DNA of 31,682 bases from Mesoaciditogaceae bacterium. Lineage in GTDB: Bacteria > Thermotogota > Thermotogae > Mesoaciditogales > Mesoaciditogaceae. Position numbers and translations under genes: made by a program. The notes under the pieces were generated by a model. The model searched no databases and had not been told where the DNA came from. It saw only the letters and a list, made by a program, of their open reading frames with translations. The stretch covers positions 1 through 31,682 of the forward strand of contig WFSH01000042.1 in assembly GCA_015486145.1 (NCBI GenBank), read 5' to 3'. Each line of letters begins with the position of its first letter. Positions within the stretch are counted from its first letter, which is position 1. Below are positions 1 to 7,105 of this stretch, piece after piece.

Positions 1-124
1 AGATTGTGTGGGTAAGATTCAGTATTCTTTGACATTTTAGTACCGCTTTACAAGCGGTGAATGTAATCTTTTTGAAGCCTTGTCAAAACTGATTCGCTCT
101 TTTATTGGAATCTTTGACCACAGC

Positions 125-211
125 GTCATCCAGAAAGTTCCGTAGGAACTATTCAGGATCTCCAAGCAACTAACAAGGTGGATCGAGATTCTGAATCAAG
201 TTCAGAATGAC
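125..211. repeat. Two inverted REP-like palindromic units
   Basis: Unit one (125-162, plus) begins GTCATCCAGAA and ends ATTCAGGATCTC around the stem AGTTCC-GTA-GGAACT. Unit two (185-211) is the same design on the minus strand: GTCATTCTGAA, a short loop, then ATTCAGAATCTC. Both fit the consensus GTCATYCWGAA ... ATTCAGRATCTC, so this is a head-to-head pair about 22 bp apart, like a bacterial interspersed mosaic element. What is seen is the shared consensus and the inverted arrangement; that the unit is dispersed elsewhere in the genome is inferred. Confidence 0.6.
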
Positions 212-301
212 ACAAAAAACAGAGTACGCTGCATACTAACATCCTGTTAGATTCGCTTTCTCGGCACATCCTGTGCCTCCTTCGCAGCTATCGCTTTGGT
301 C

Positions 302-354
302 GTGAAAGCAAGAATACATTGCACACTGTGCAATCTTGCTCTTTGTTCTTTCAC
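302..354. repeat. Nested hairpin
   Basis: Outer arms GTGAAAG (302-308) and CTTTCAC (348-354) enclose a perfect inner stem ATTGCAC-ACT-GTGCAAT (318-334), with CAAG/CTTG pairs between them. No T-run follows on either side, so it is not a classic terminator. The function is unknown; it may belong to the repeat patch around it. Confidence 0.45.
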
Positions 355-561
355 ATCTTGTATGGCGTCTTCATATGTTTTGACGAAGGCTTCAAGGGAT
401 GGTAAAAACGAAAAAACAAGATCAAAGTATGCTCAGACATTCATTCTTGAATACTTTACTTTGTTCCAACTTACAAGAATAGAATGGAGAATTGTCATGT
501 TTTACCTACACAAAAGCCAAGAGAACCTCAAAAATTGAATCGCTTGAAAAGCGGTATCTAG

Positions 562-741
562 AATGTCATGTTATGGTTCTTACCATGGAATCAAAGCACG
601 AGACGGATTGACGAAATCTTGAAGAAGAAGCAAAAAAGAAGTAAAAAGCTCAGTTAAGGAATTTACGAACAGATTTTTGGCAATTTCATTCAAGTTTTTC
701 CGGATCTTGCCGAACATATTGCTGGAGGTCATAAAGTATGA
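562..741 (+). pseudogene. Decayed 3' end of an unidentified gene
   Basis: One reading frame from 562 (preceded by a stop at 559-561) gives a Lys-rich stretch, STRRIDEILKKKQKR, a TAA at 655-657, and then in the same frame GIYEQIFGNFIQVFPDLAEH followed by a TGA at 739-741. That final stop overlaps the start of the next gene as GTATGA, the usual form of translational coupling. The residues after the TAA look like genuine protein, and a single base change would restore a sense codon. The frame is closed just right of the inverted-repeat arm at 540-556. I read this as the tail of a former upstream gene truncated by the repeat patch. I do not recognise the family. The alternative is chance. Confidence 0.4.
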
Positions 742-1307
742 TAAAGGTTAGGATCAACGGAATTGAAAGCAGGAGTTATGCGGGTAAGCTTCTCTTAAGT
801 GAAATTGTGGGGGATTTATACCCAAAAGGTAATGTGCTGGAATATGTAAGAGTTAATGGGGAAAACGTGCCTATTTCTAACTTGTCAGAGACTTATGTCC
901 GTGACGATCAAATTGTCGATCTTGGATTTATGACTGTGGAACAAAGTATTACAAAGATTATCATGAGTGCTTTGGAATTTCTTAATTGGTTGGATTTACA
1001 AAACATGAATGAAGAACATATTTTTGCCACCTTGTCAAAAATAGCAAGCGGTTTTGAAGTGATAGAAAATGCCATATTTTCCATCCAATCCACTGGGACA
1101 AAGATAGAGACTGACGATGAAAGACAAGAAATAATTGCAAAATTTGAGGAAATAAATTCTTTTACCACTTTGGGTAAAAAGGAAGAAGTACGAGAGAGAA
1201 TTCAAGAACTTTCTAAAATTTACAGAAAAATATTTTCAAGAGCTCTTGAAGGAGGTATTTCAAATGGATCAATACACGCAGAGCGCGATTCTAACGGCAA
1301 GTCCTGA
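738..1307 (+). CDS. Unknown protein, ThiS-like N-terminus, beside fliS
   Basis: The protein has 189 residues. ATG at 738 is preceded by GGAGGT at 724-729, a good spacing. I do not recognise a named family. Residues 1 to about 65 have the pattern of a beta-grasp fold of the ThiS/MoaD/TGS type: an opening beta hairpin IKVRINGIESRSY, then a helix with LSEIVGDL, then VRVNGENVP, and a closing strand DDQIVDLGF. The C-terminal Gly-Gly tail that ThiS and MoaD need for sulfur transfer is absent. Residues 66-175 are predicted mostly helical and charged, without membrane segments. Its 3' end overlaps fliS by 44 nt, so the two are co-translated, which suggests a flagellar or chaperone-related role. That role is inferred from context only. 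Confidence 0.75.
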   Translation: MIKVRINGIESRSYAGKLLLSEIVGDLYPKGNVLEYVRVNGENVPISNLSETYVRDDQIVDLGFMTVEQSITKIIMSALEFLNWLDLQNMNEEHIFATLSKIASGFEVIENAIFSIQSTGTKIETDDERQEIIAKFEEINSFTTLGKKEEVRERIQELSKIYRKIFSRALEGGISNGSIHAERDSNGKS

Positions 1308-1656
1308 AAAATTAGTTCAAATGTTGTACGAGAAATCGATAGATCTGATCAAAAAAGCCATTTCTAAAGTGGATGAAATTGAAGTGAGAAACTCTTCACT
1401 TGTCAGAGCCGAAGAGATCGTACTTTATCTCAATTCCGTTTTGGACATGGATAAAGGTGGGACCATTTCCAAAAACTTGAGGGCGTTGTATGATTTTATT
1501 TATCGTCAATTAATCGACGGAAATGTCAATGGAGATGTGAAAAAGTTGGAATTCGCTCAAAGTCTCTTACAAGAAATGCTTGATGCTTGGAAAGAAACGT
1601 CTAAGCGGACAAGTGCACCTCGACCTTCTAAAACCGGGTTTAGCGTTTCGGTATGA
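1264..1656 (+). CDS. fliS: Flagellar secretion chaperone FliS
   Basis: FliS binds the C-terminal region of unpolymerised flagellin in the cytoplasm and keeps it from assembling before export. The start chosen is ATG 1264, seven bases after GGAGGT (1251-1256); an earlier in-frame ATG at 1246 has no such signal. The resulting 130 residues match the usual family length. The N-terminus MDQYTQSAILTASPEKLVQM carries the typical FliS pattern (A/S-P-x-x-L-V-x-M-L-Y), and the remainder is a four-helix bundle with the expected central RAEEIVLYLNSVLDMDKGG segment. The gene overlaps the ThiS-like gene by 44 nt. No flagellin or fliD gene is in the window, so the operon is either split or short here. Confidence 0.9.
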   Translation: MDQYTQSAILTASPEKLVQMLYEKSIDLIKKAISKVDEIEVRNSSLVRAEEIVLYLNSVLDMDKGGTISKNLRALYDFIYRQLIDGNVNGDVKKLEFAQSLLQEMLDAWKETSKRTSAPRPSKTGFSVSV

Positions 1657-1665
1657 CAAACACGT

Positions 1666-1720
1666 GCCCTCGGTTTGTAACGAGGGCGTACATGATTCAA
1701 TCTTTTTCGAACAAGATTGA
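1666..1720. terminator. Hairpin pair between convergent genes
   Basis: Two stems fill the gap between fliS and the converging arginine deiminase gene: GCCCTCG (1666-1672) with CGAGGGC (1681-1687), and TCAATCTT (1697-1704) with AAGATTGA (1713-1720). Neither has a strong T-run on its 3' side. The position argues for transcription termination from both sides, but the form is not canonical. Confidence 0.5.
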
Positions 1721-1734
1721 TTTGAGAATCCACT

Positions 1735-2949
1735 TCATTTATCTCTAACTATTGGCATGCTCATACATCTTGGGCCACCTCGGCCGCGTGAAAGTTCACT
1801 TGAAGGTATCTCTATAACTTCAACTCCCGATTTTCTTATGAGTGAGTTTGTTACATAATTTCTCGAATATGCGATCACCGTGCCTGGAGAGATGCAAAGG
1901 GTATTTGACCCATCACTCCATTGTTCTCTTTCTTGATCTACCGGGTCGTCGCCCCCGCATTTCACTATTTCAACGGCTGGGAGTTTGAGATAGCGTTTTA
2001 GCACTTTTTTTATGTCATCTTCTTCTGGGACGACAACTATTCCGTTTCTTGATGGTTTCAACGCAAATAATTTGATCATGCCCGTTAATTTTGCGTGTAT
2101 CACGAATTTATCGTAATCCATCATCGTGAATATCGTATCGAGATGCATAAAGGCACGAGATTGTGGTATTTCAAAAGCGAGTATCGTGTCAAACGATTCT
2201 CCAGATTCGAAAATTCTTCTTGCGAGAAGCTCAACGGCTTCTGGTTCGGTACGTTGAGAGATACCAATTGCCACAACCTTTGGGTTCAGTATTTCTACAT
2301 CTCCGCCCTCTATAAAGAAGGGATCTTCAAGGTTGTAATATCTTGGAACATTCGCATCTTTGAATTCTGGATGGTACCTGTAAACGTAATCCATTAACAA
2401 GGCTTCTCTACGTCGAACACTCGTTGACATTCTGTTCACCGCTATTCCCCTACCTATTGTTACCACCGGATCACGTTGAAAGTAAAGATTGGCCATTGGT
2501 CTTATAAAGAACGGAAGTTCTCTTTGAACGTGAGCTGCAAGCGATGTACATCTCATGTTCATTTCGGTCGATCTCACACCAGTTATGATTTTTTCAACGA
2601 GTTTATTTGTGGGGAGAGAAAGTAAATATTCTTTAATTATGCCGGCAAGTTCTTCACTCGTAATGTTGTTGAGTTTTATAACGTCATTCACAAAATTCTC
2701 AACGATCTCACCACTTTGAGAAAGAGCTTCTACCACCAATTTTTCAACGTAAACAACTTCGATATCGCGGCTTCTCAGTACAGAAGCCATGACATCGTGC
2801 TCACTTTGAGCCACTTTTAAATAAGGGATATCGTCAAAAAGCAGCGTTTCCAAACTGTTAGGTGTGAGATTTTCCAACTCTTTTCCCGGTCTGTGCAGAA
2901 GAACAGTTCGTAGCTTCCCCACTTCGTTGTAAACGAAAGGTTTTATCAC
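1735..2949 (-). CDS. arcA: Arginine deiminase
   Basis: This cytosolic enzyme hydrolyses L-arginine to L-citrulline and ammonia, the first step of the arginine deiminase pathway. The protein has 404 residues, a normal length. The family features seen are the N-terminal NEVGKLRTVLLHRPG, EGGDVE in the middle, HLDTIFTMMD, and the catalytic cysteine at residue 395 in GGPRCMSMP near the C-terminus. The start is GTG 2949, nine bases after AGGAGG. It lies 81 nt downstream of pilT on the same strand; that gap shows a weak long-loop hairpin (2973-2979 with 3002-3008) and no clear promoter. Ornithine carbamoyltransferase and carbamate kinase, needed to draw ATP from citrulline, are not in this window. 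Confidence 0.93.
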   Translation of the reverse strand: MIKPFVYNEVGKLRTVLLHRPGKELENLTPNSLETLLFDDIPYLKVAQSEHDVMASVLRSRDIEVVYVEKLVVEALSQSGEIVENFVNDVIKLNNITSEELAGIIKEYLLSLPTNKLVEKIITGVRSTEMNMRCTSLAAHVQRELPFFIRPMANLYFQRDPVVTIGRGIAVNRMSTSVRRREALLMDYVYRYHPEFKDANVPRYYNLEDPFFIEGGDVEILNPKVVAIGISQRTEPEAVELLARRIFESGESFDTILAFEIPQSRAFMHLDTIFTMMDYDKFVIHAKLTGMIKLFALKPSRNGIVVVPEEDDIKKVLKRYLKLPAVEIVKCGGDDPVDQEREQWSDGSNTLCISPGTVIAYSRNYVTNSLIRKSGVEVIEIPSSELSRGRGGPRCMSMPIVRDK

Positions 2950-3030
2950 AACTCATTTCCTCCTTGTTCTTTGACTTTTCGAAAATTCTTTTGAGCAATA
3001 AAAAAGTCATAAATAAATCATTTGGAATTT

Positions 3031-4080
3031 TTAAATTTTTGATGGGTCTCTTGCGTACAATTCGGCGTCTTCGCGTTTTATTTTTCTCTCCGCCACTTTC
3101 TTTTTCAACGCATCATCAAAGGTTATCATTCCAAATTTTGAACCGGTTTCTATGAGGGAATCTATCTGATGAACTTTATTTTCACGGATGAGATTTCTAA
3201 CTCCAGTTGTTCCAACTAAAATTTCAACTACCGGCACGTACCCCTTTCCGTCTACTGAAGGAAGCAGGCGTTGGTAGGCAATGCCAACGAGGGTGTTGGA
3301 AAGTTGAAGCGCCACTTGTTTTTGTTGATGTTCGGGAAAAACATCTATAATTCTTTCAGGAGCAGAACCGGCTGAATTGGTGTGTATTGTTGAAAAAACG
3401 AGATGACCAGTTTCCGCGGCAGTTAATGCAAACTTCATCGTATCCAAGTCTCTCATTTCTCCAACGAGAATGACATCTGGATCTTCCCTGAGAGCGTATT
3501 TCAGCCCATCCGCGAAAGATCTCGTATCGTATCCAAGTTGTCTTTGGTGAACGAGAGCTTTTTTATTTTGAAAAATGTACTCTATGGGATCTTCTAAGGT
3601 TATTATGTGTACGGGCCTTTCTGAATTGATTTTATCTATCATTGCAGCCAACGTTGTGGATTTTCCACTGCCTGTTGGCCCAGCTAAAAGCACAATTCCG
3701 CTTACGTGTTCAGAAAAAGTGGCCAACGTTTTTGGTAGTCCCAATTCGTCAAAATTACGTATGTTGTAGGTTATCAATCTGAACGCAGCAGCTATGTTAC
3801 CTCGTTCCATAAAGATGTTTCCCCTGATTCTTGCAATGTTTTCCAAACCAAAAGAAAAATCCAACTCGTATTTATCAAAACTCATTCCGAGTGATTTCAG
3901 CAGGTTGTTTAGAAGTTCTTCAAGCTCTTTTTGGGAAAAAGGATCGTAAAATTTTTGCGGTTCGAGTTTTCCATACAATCTAAACACCGGCGGCATTCCC
4001 ACTGTTAGATGTACGTCTGAAGCGTTCATACTGTAAGCCTCTCTCAAAAGGTGATTTAGATCCACCGCTTTCAATTTCAT
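3031..4080 (-). CDS. pilT: Type IV pilus retraction ATPase PilT
   Basis: PilT is a hexameric ATPase at the inner face of the pilus machine that depolymerises pilin and drives twitching and DNA uptake. The protein has 349 residues. It has the N-terminal PAS-like domain (ASDVHLTVGMPPVFR), Walker A GPTGSGKST, the Asp box EDPIEY, Walker B DPDVILVGEMRD, the His box around TGHLVFSTIHTNSA, and the AIRNLIRE-like element GVRNLIRENKV that marks PilT rather than PilB. I prefer ATG 4080; the TTG three bases upstream sits directly against AAAGGAG. The gene lies between the MutS-like gene and arcA, with no other pilus gene nearby. PilU is an alternative within the family but less likely. Confidence 0.9.
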   Translation of the reverse strand: MKLKAVDLNHLLREAYSMNASDVHLTVGMPPVFRLYGKLEPQKFYDPFSQKELEELLNNLLKSLGMSFDKYELDFSFGLENIARIRGNIFMERGNIAAAFRLITYNIRNFDELGLPKTLATFSEHVSGIVLLAGPTGSGKSTTLAAMIDKINSERPVHIITLEDPIEYIFQNKKALVHQRQLGYDTRSFADGLKYALREDPDVILVGEMRDLDTMKFALTAAETGHLVFSTIHTNSAGSAPERIIDVFPEHQQKQVALQLSNTLVGIAYQRLLPSVDGKGYVPVVEILVGTTGVRNLIRENKVHQIDSLIETGSKFGMITFDDALKKKVAERKIKREDAELYARDPSKI

Positions 4081-4123
4081 CAACTCCTTTCCACACTACC
4101 ACGCAAAAAACCGTTTCTTCCTT

Positions 4124-5686
4124 TTATTTATTATCGAGTATTTCCCTCGCTTTCTTAACCACAGTTTCGGGTAATCCCAATATTTTAGAAAGTTCTATCG
4201 CATCTCCCATTTTAGTGAGAGCTCCACTTACAAGATGATGATCTATTTTTGATCTGAGATTTTGCATGGTGATCTCGCCGCTGAAATTCAATCGCCCCAC
4301 AGTGTATTTCTTGCAATTTACCGACTCTATGGCTTTTCGGTAGTGAGTTACCATTATTGAAAAGTTTGACGTTTTTGCGAGTGTTTCTGCCACGGCGGTT
4401 GCTAACGCTTCTCCTTCGTATGGATTCGTGCCAGATCCAAATTCGTCAATCAGTATCAGTCCGCGTCCCCCCGTGTTAAAAACATTGGCTATGGCGGTAA
4501 TCTGTGAGGCAAAACCGGATAGCCCATCGGTACCAGAAGTTACACCGATGTACCTTATCCAATCTATCTTGGGAATGATCGCTCGGGAGCTTGGTACCAG
4601 AAAGCCATACATTGCTGCGGCACAAACAAGTCCAATCGTTCGAAGCGTTGTGGTTTTTCCTCCCATGTTTGGTCCAAATATCATGGTTAGGCCATGGTTA
4701 AACTCTCCGGTAAGTGTTGTGTATTCAAATCCGTCTGAACGTACCGATTCGAGTATTGAAGGATGGAATGCGTCTTTTAAATCGATCTTTGTGCCAATTT
4801 GTGGAAATGTCCAGTTTTCTTTCAAAGCGCGAAGTTGTGCGAATGCAATGTCAAAATTGACAATTTTGGATATTTCTTCTCTGATCCTATTGGTGTGTTT
4901 GGATATTTCGCTTGTGAGGTGTTTTATTTCTTGGTTTTGAGCCTCTTTTAGGCGTTCTTCAAGGTTGAAAAGTTCGGTTTCGAGTGTCAAAATTTTTTCC
5001 GTTGGTCTCAATTTAAATGTGTAAGATTTTATGCCTTCTTTCTCGATAATAACGAGATCGGAATTGAGAAGGGACTTGGCTTCTTTTCTTGCCACGAGGA
5101 ATTCGGTGCTTTTCGGAAATATTCCGAATAGAGCATTGATCTTCTTTGCACGTTCTCGGTAAAGTTTTGATATTTCAGTCTGTATGGATTCGCATTTTTT
5201 GGTCAAGTTTGATATCAATTGATTTTGAGGTGTAAATGCATATGACCCGCTATTTTGAGGATCGAGAATGTGCCAAAGGTCGTCCAAAGTGCCAAAATAA
5301 TCTGAGAGGCAATTTTGAATTAAAGACTTTAGAAGTTTGTGGTGATAAATGAAGCGTTTAATTTCAAAAAGATCTACCTGTGTAGTCCTACCTGTGTCAA
5401 CGCTTTTTAGGCTTTCACTTACTTCATGAAAACTTTCAAGGATGTGTTCAATTCTCTGGCGTTCCTTTTCACATTTTTTTATTTTAGAAATGAATTCAAA
5501 ATGTTCTTGGAGCTTTTCAAAATTTAAAGGTTTCAGTTTTAAGAACGCCTTTTTTCCAAAGGGACTTACAGGTTTGTACCTTTGAATAACGTGTTTAAAG
5601 AGCAAATTTTCCTCTGTTTCTTCATCAAAAAAGGCCGGAGCGCTTTGCCCCGGCGCTTTTTCATTTAGATTCAATTTCCCTTCCAC
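4124..5686 (-). CDS. MutS-family ATPase without Smr domain
   Basis: The open frame codes for 520 residues. It has a helical lever/clamp-like region (about 45-290) and a MutS-type ATPase: Walker A GPNMGGKTT (338-346), then SGTDGLSGFASQ, Walker B LILIDEFGSGTNP (410-422) and VTHYRKA as the H-loop region. The layout is closest to MutS2 but shorter: there is no mismatch-recognition domain and no C-terminal Smr nuclease. It could act on DNA structures. It could also be of the MutS-like type found in lysine aminomutase clusters, where such proteins have been linked to enzyme reactivation; a Kal-like gene lies at the right edge. The start is uncertain. GTG 5686 and TTG 5674 overlap the gcvPB stop, but a terminator hairpin (5627-5654) lies inside this reading, while TTG 5605, preceded by GAGG, begins where MutS2-like sequence starts (LLFKHVIQRYKPVSP). 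Confidence 0.8.
   Translation of the reverse strand: MEGKLNLNEKAPGQSAPAFFDEETEENLLFKHVIQRYKPVSPFGKKAFLKLKPLNFEKLQEHFEFISKIKKCEKERQRIEHILESFHEVSESLKSVDTGRTTQVDLFEIKRFIYHHKLLKSLIQNCLSDYFGTLDDLWHILDPQNSGSYAFTPQNQLISNLTKKCESIQTEISKLYRERAKKINALFGIFPKSTEFLVARKEAKSLLNSDLVIIEKEGIKSYTFKLRPTEKILTLETELFNLEERLKEAQNQEIKHLTSEISKHTNRIREEISKIVNFDIAFAQLRALKENWTFPQIGTKIDLKDAFHPSILESVRSDGFEYTTLTGEFNHGLTMIFGPNMGGKTTTLRTIGLVCAAAMYGFLVPSSRAIIPKIDWIRYIGVTSGTDGLSGFASQITAIANVFNTGGRGLILIDEFGSGTNPYEGEALATAVAETLAKTSNFSIMVTHYRKAIESVNCKKYTVGRLNFSGEITMQNLRSKIDHHLVSGALTKMGDAIELSKILGLPETVVKKAREILDNK
5627..5654 (-). terminator. Intrinsic terminator of the gcv operon
   Basis: On the minus strand the stem GCCGGGG (5654-5648) pairs with CTCCGGC (5640-5634), seven pairs including one G-T, around a 7-nt loop. 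It is followed by C and six T (5632-5627). It begins 17 nt after the gcvPB stop codon, the normal place for a rho-independent terminator. It lies within codons 11-20 of the longest reading of the MutS-like gene, which bears on that gene's start. Confidence 0.75.
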
Positions 5687-7104
5687 CTCAAAACTGGATT
5701 CCTTGCCGCTCGTGTATCATCCAGTCTTCTGATAGGCGTTTTGTGTGGAGCGTCTTTGAGTATTTCCGGATTTTCTTCGGCTTCCTTGACTATTTTTTCG
5801 ACGATGTCCACAAAGTGATCGAGCGTATCTTTGGACTCGGTCTCTGTCGGTTCAACCATTATGTCTTCGTGAACTATCATTGGAAAATAAACTGTCGGTG
5901 GGTGAATGCCGTAATCCAACATACGCTTCACGAAGTCGAGTGCCTTGATCCCTTTCTCTTCCAAAGGCAACGTTGTGGCCACAAATTCGTGCATGCATGT
6001 GTTGTTGTAAGGTACTTTCAGTATTTTTGAAATTTTTGCTCTCAGATAGTTGGCGTTTAAAACCGCCATTTCACTTGCTTTCTTTATTCCCTCTTCACCC
6101 ATTATGAGGATGTATGCATATGCTTTGACGACGACGCTGAAATTTCCATAAAAACTCCTAACTCTTCCTATGCTTTTTTTGTGTGAAAAATCAAACGTGT
6201 ACTCTTCGCCTTTCTTTGAAATCGTTGGAATTGGTAAAAAATCCGCAAGATAGTCTTTTACGGCAATTGGGCCGGAACCAGGACCTCCCATCCCATGAGG
6301 TGTGGAAAAAGTCTTGTGGAGGTTAAAGTGAACGATGTCAAAGCCAAGATCTCCAGGCCTGATTTGACCCATTATGGCGTTCAGATTGGCACCATCGTAA
6401 TACATAAGTCCTCCGGCATCATGAACTATCTTTGAAATTTCAAGTACGTTCTCTTCAAAAATACCCAACGTGTTTGGATTGGTAAGCATCATACCAGCCG
6501 TATGCGAACTCACGGCTTTTTTAAGTTCGTCAACATTTACCATTCCCCGATCGTCGGATTTAATTTCCACGACTTTGAATCCGTTCATTGCCGATGACGC
6601 AGGATTGGTACCGTGGGCAGAATCCGGAATTATTATCTCGTCTCGCTCGAAATCTTTCCTGTCTCGATGATATTGACGAATTATGGCGATGCCAGTGTAT
6701 TCCCCGTGCGCTCCGGCTGCGGGTTGAAGAGTTATGGCGTCCATCCCACTTATTTTTTTTAGAGATTCGCCGAGGTTGAACATGAGCTCAAGTGCCCCTT
6801 GGATCGTTGAAAGATCTTGATAGGGATGAATATCGGTAAAACCAGGTAACGAAGCGACCCTTTCGTTCAATTTTGGATTGTATTTCATCGTACAAGAACC
6901 CAACGGATAAAAACCAATGTCGACTGCGTAATTTAATCTGGAAAGATTTGTATAGTGCCTAACCACATCCCCTTCGGTGACTTCGGGTAAATTCAAAGGC
7001 GTTTTTCTCACATATTTCAGATCAAGCTCGTAATTTTTGACATCCGCTCTCGGAGGGATGAAGCCTCTTCTTCCGCTTTTGGATAATTCAAAGATCAATT
7101 CCAT
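5671..7104 (-). CDS. gcvPB: Glycine dehydrogenase (decarboxylating) subunit 2
   Basis: This is the PLP-bearing subunit of the P-protein, which decarboxylates glycine and passes the aminomethyl group to the lipoyl arm of GcvH. The protein has 477 residues, usual for the split bacterial form. Family features seen: FYPLGSCTMKYNP, DSAHGTNPASSA, and the PLP lysine K264 in HFNLHKTFSTPHG followed by a glycine-rich stretch GMGGPGSGP. ATG 7104 follows the gcvPA stop by one base, with GAGGTGAT upstream inside gcvPA. The two subunits are therefore made together. An intrinsic terminator lies just after the gene. Confidence 0.95.
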   Translation of the reverse strand: MELIFELSKSGRRGFIPPRADVKNYELDLKYVRKTPLNLPEVTEGDVVRHYTNLSRLNYAVDIGFYPLGSCTMKYNPKLNERVASLPGFTDIHPYQDLSTIQGALELMFNLGESLKKISGMDAITLQPAAGAHGEYTGIAIIRQYHRDRKDFERDEIIIPDSAHGTNPASSAMNGFKVVEIKSDDRGMVNVDELKKAVSSHTAGMMLTNPNTLGIFEENVLEISKIVHDAGGLMYYDGANLNAIMGQIRPGDLGFDIVHFNLHKTFSTPHGMGGPGSGPIAVKDYLADFLPIPTISKKGEEYTFDFSHKKSIGRVRSFYGNFSVVVKAYAYILIMGEEGIKKASEMAVLNANYLRAKISKILKVPYNNTCMHEFVATTLPLEEKGIKALDFVKRMLDYGIHPPTVYFPMIVHEDIMVEPTETESKDTLDHFVDIVEKIVKEAEENPEILKDAPHKTPIRRLDDTRAARNPVLRWKGN

Positions 7105-7105
7105 T

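Larger units (their letters stand above)
41..556. repeat. Imperfect inverted repeats flanking ~500 bp
   Basis: The 17 bases at 41-57 (TACCGCTTTACAAGCGG) match the reverse complement of 540-556 at 15 of 17 positions. Similarity continues weakly outward: 30-40 contains TGACATTTTAG and 557-568 contains TCTAGAATGTCA. The left arm is also a hairpin by itself (ACCGCTT/AAGCGGT). No transposase frame lies between the arms. This could be the pair of ends of a small non-autonomous element, or two inverted copies of a dispersed repeat. Confidence 0.4.
1..561. other. Gene-free, hairpin-rich intergenic region
   Basis: No credible gene is visible on either strand. The longest open frame (296-538, plus) has Cys-rich low-quality content, no ribosome binding site and runs through palindromes, so I do not accept it. 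The region holds many short perfect inverted repeats: 42-48 with 52-58, 136-141 with 145-150, 188-195 with 201-208, 236-240 with 246-250, 263-268 with 272-277, and 318-324 with 328-334. Loops are 3 to 5 nt and almost none is followed by a T-run, so these are not ordinary terminators. The density of palindromes is far above the rest of the window. It looks like a landing zone or decay product of small repeats. Confidence 0.6.

Noticed and set aside
296..538. 80-residue plus-strand open frame
   Set aside because: No ribosome binding site, unusual Cys-rich start, runs through hairpins and ends inside the repeat patch; best read as chance.
1..737. CRISPR array or complete insertion sequence
   Set aside because: The repeats are unlike one another and not regularly spaced, and no transposase frame is present.
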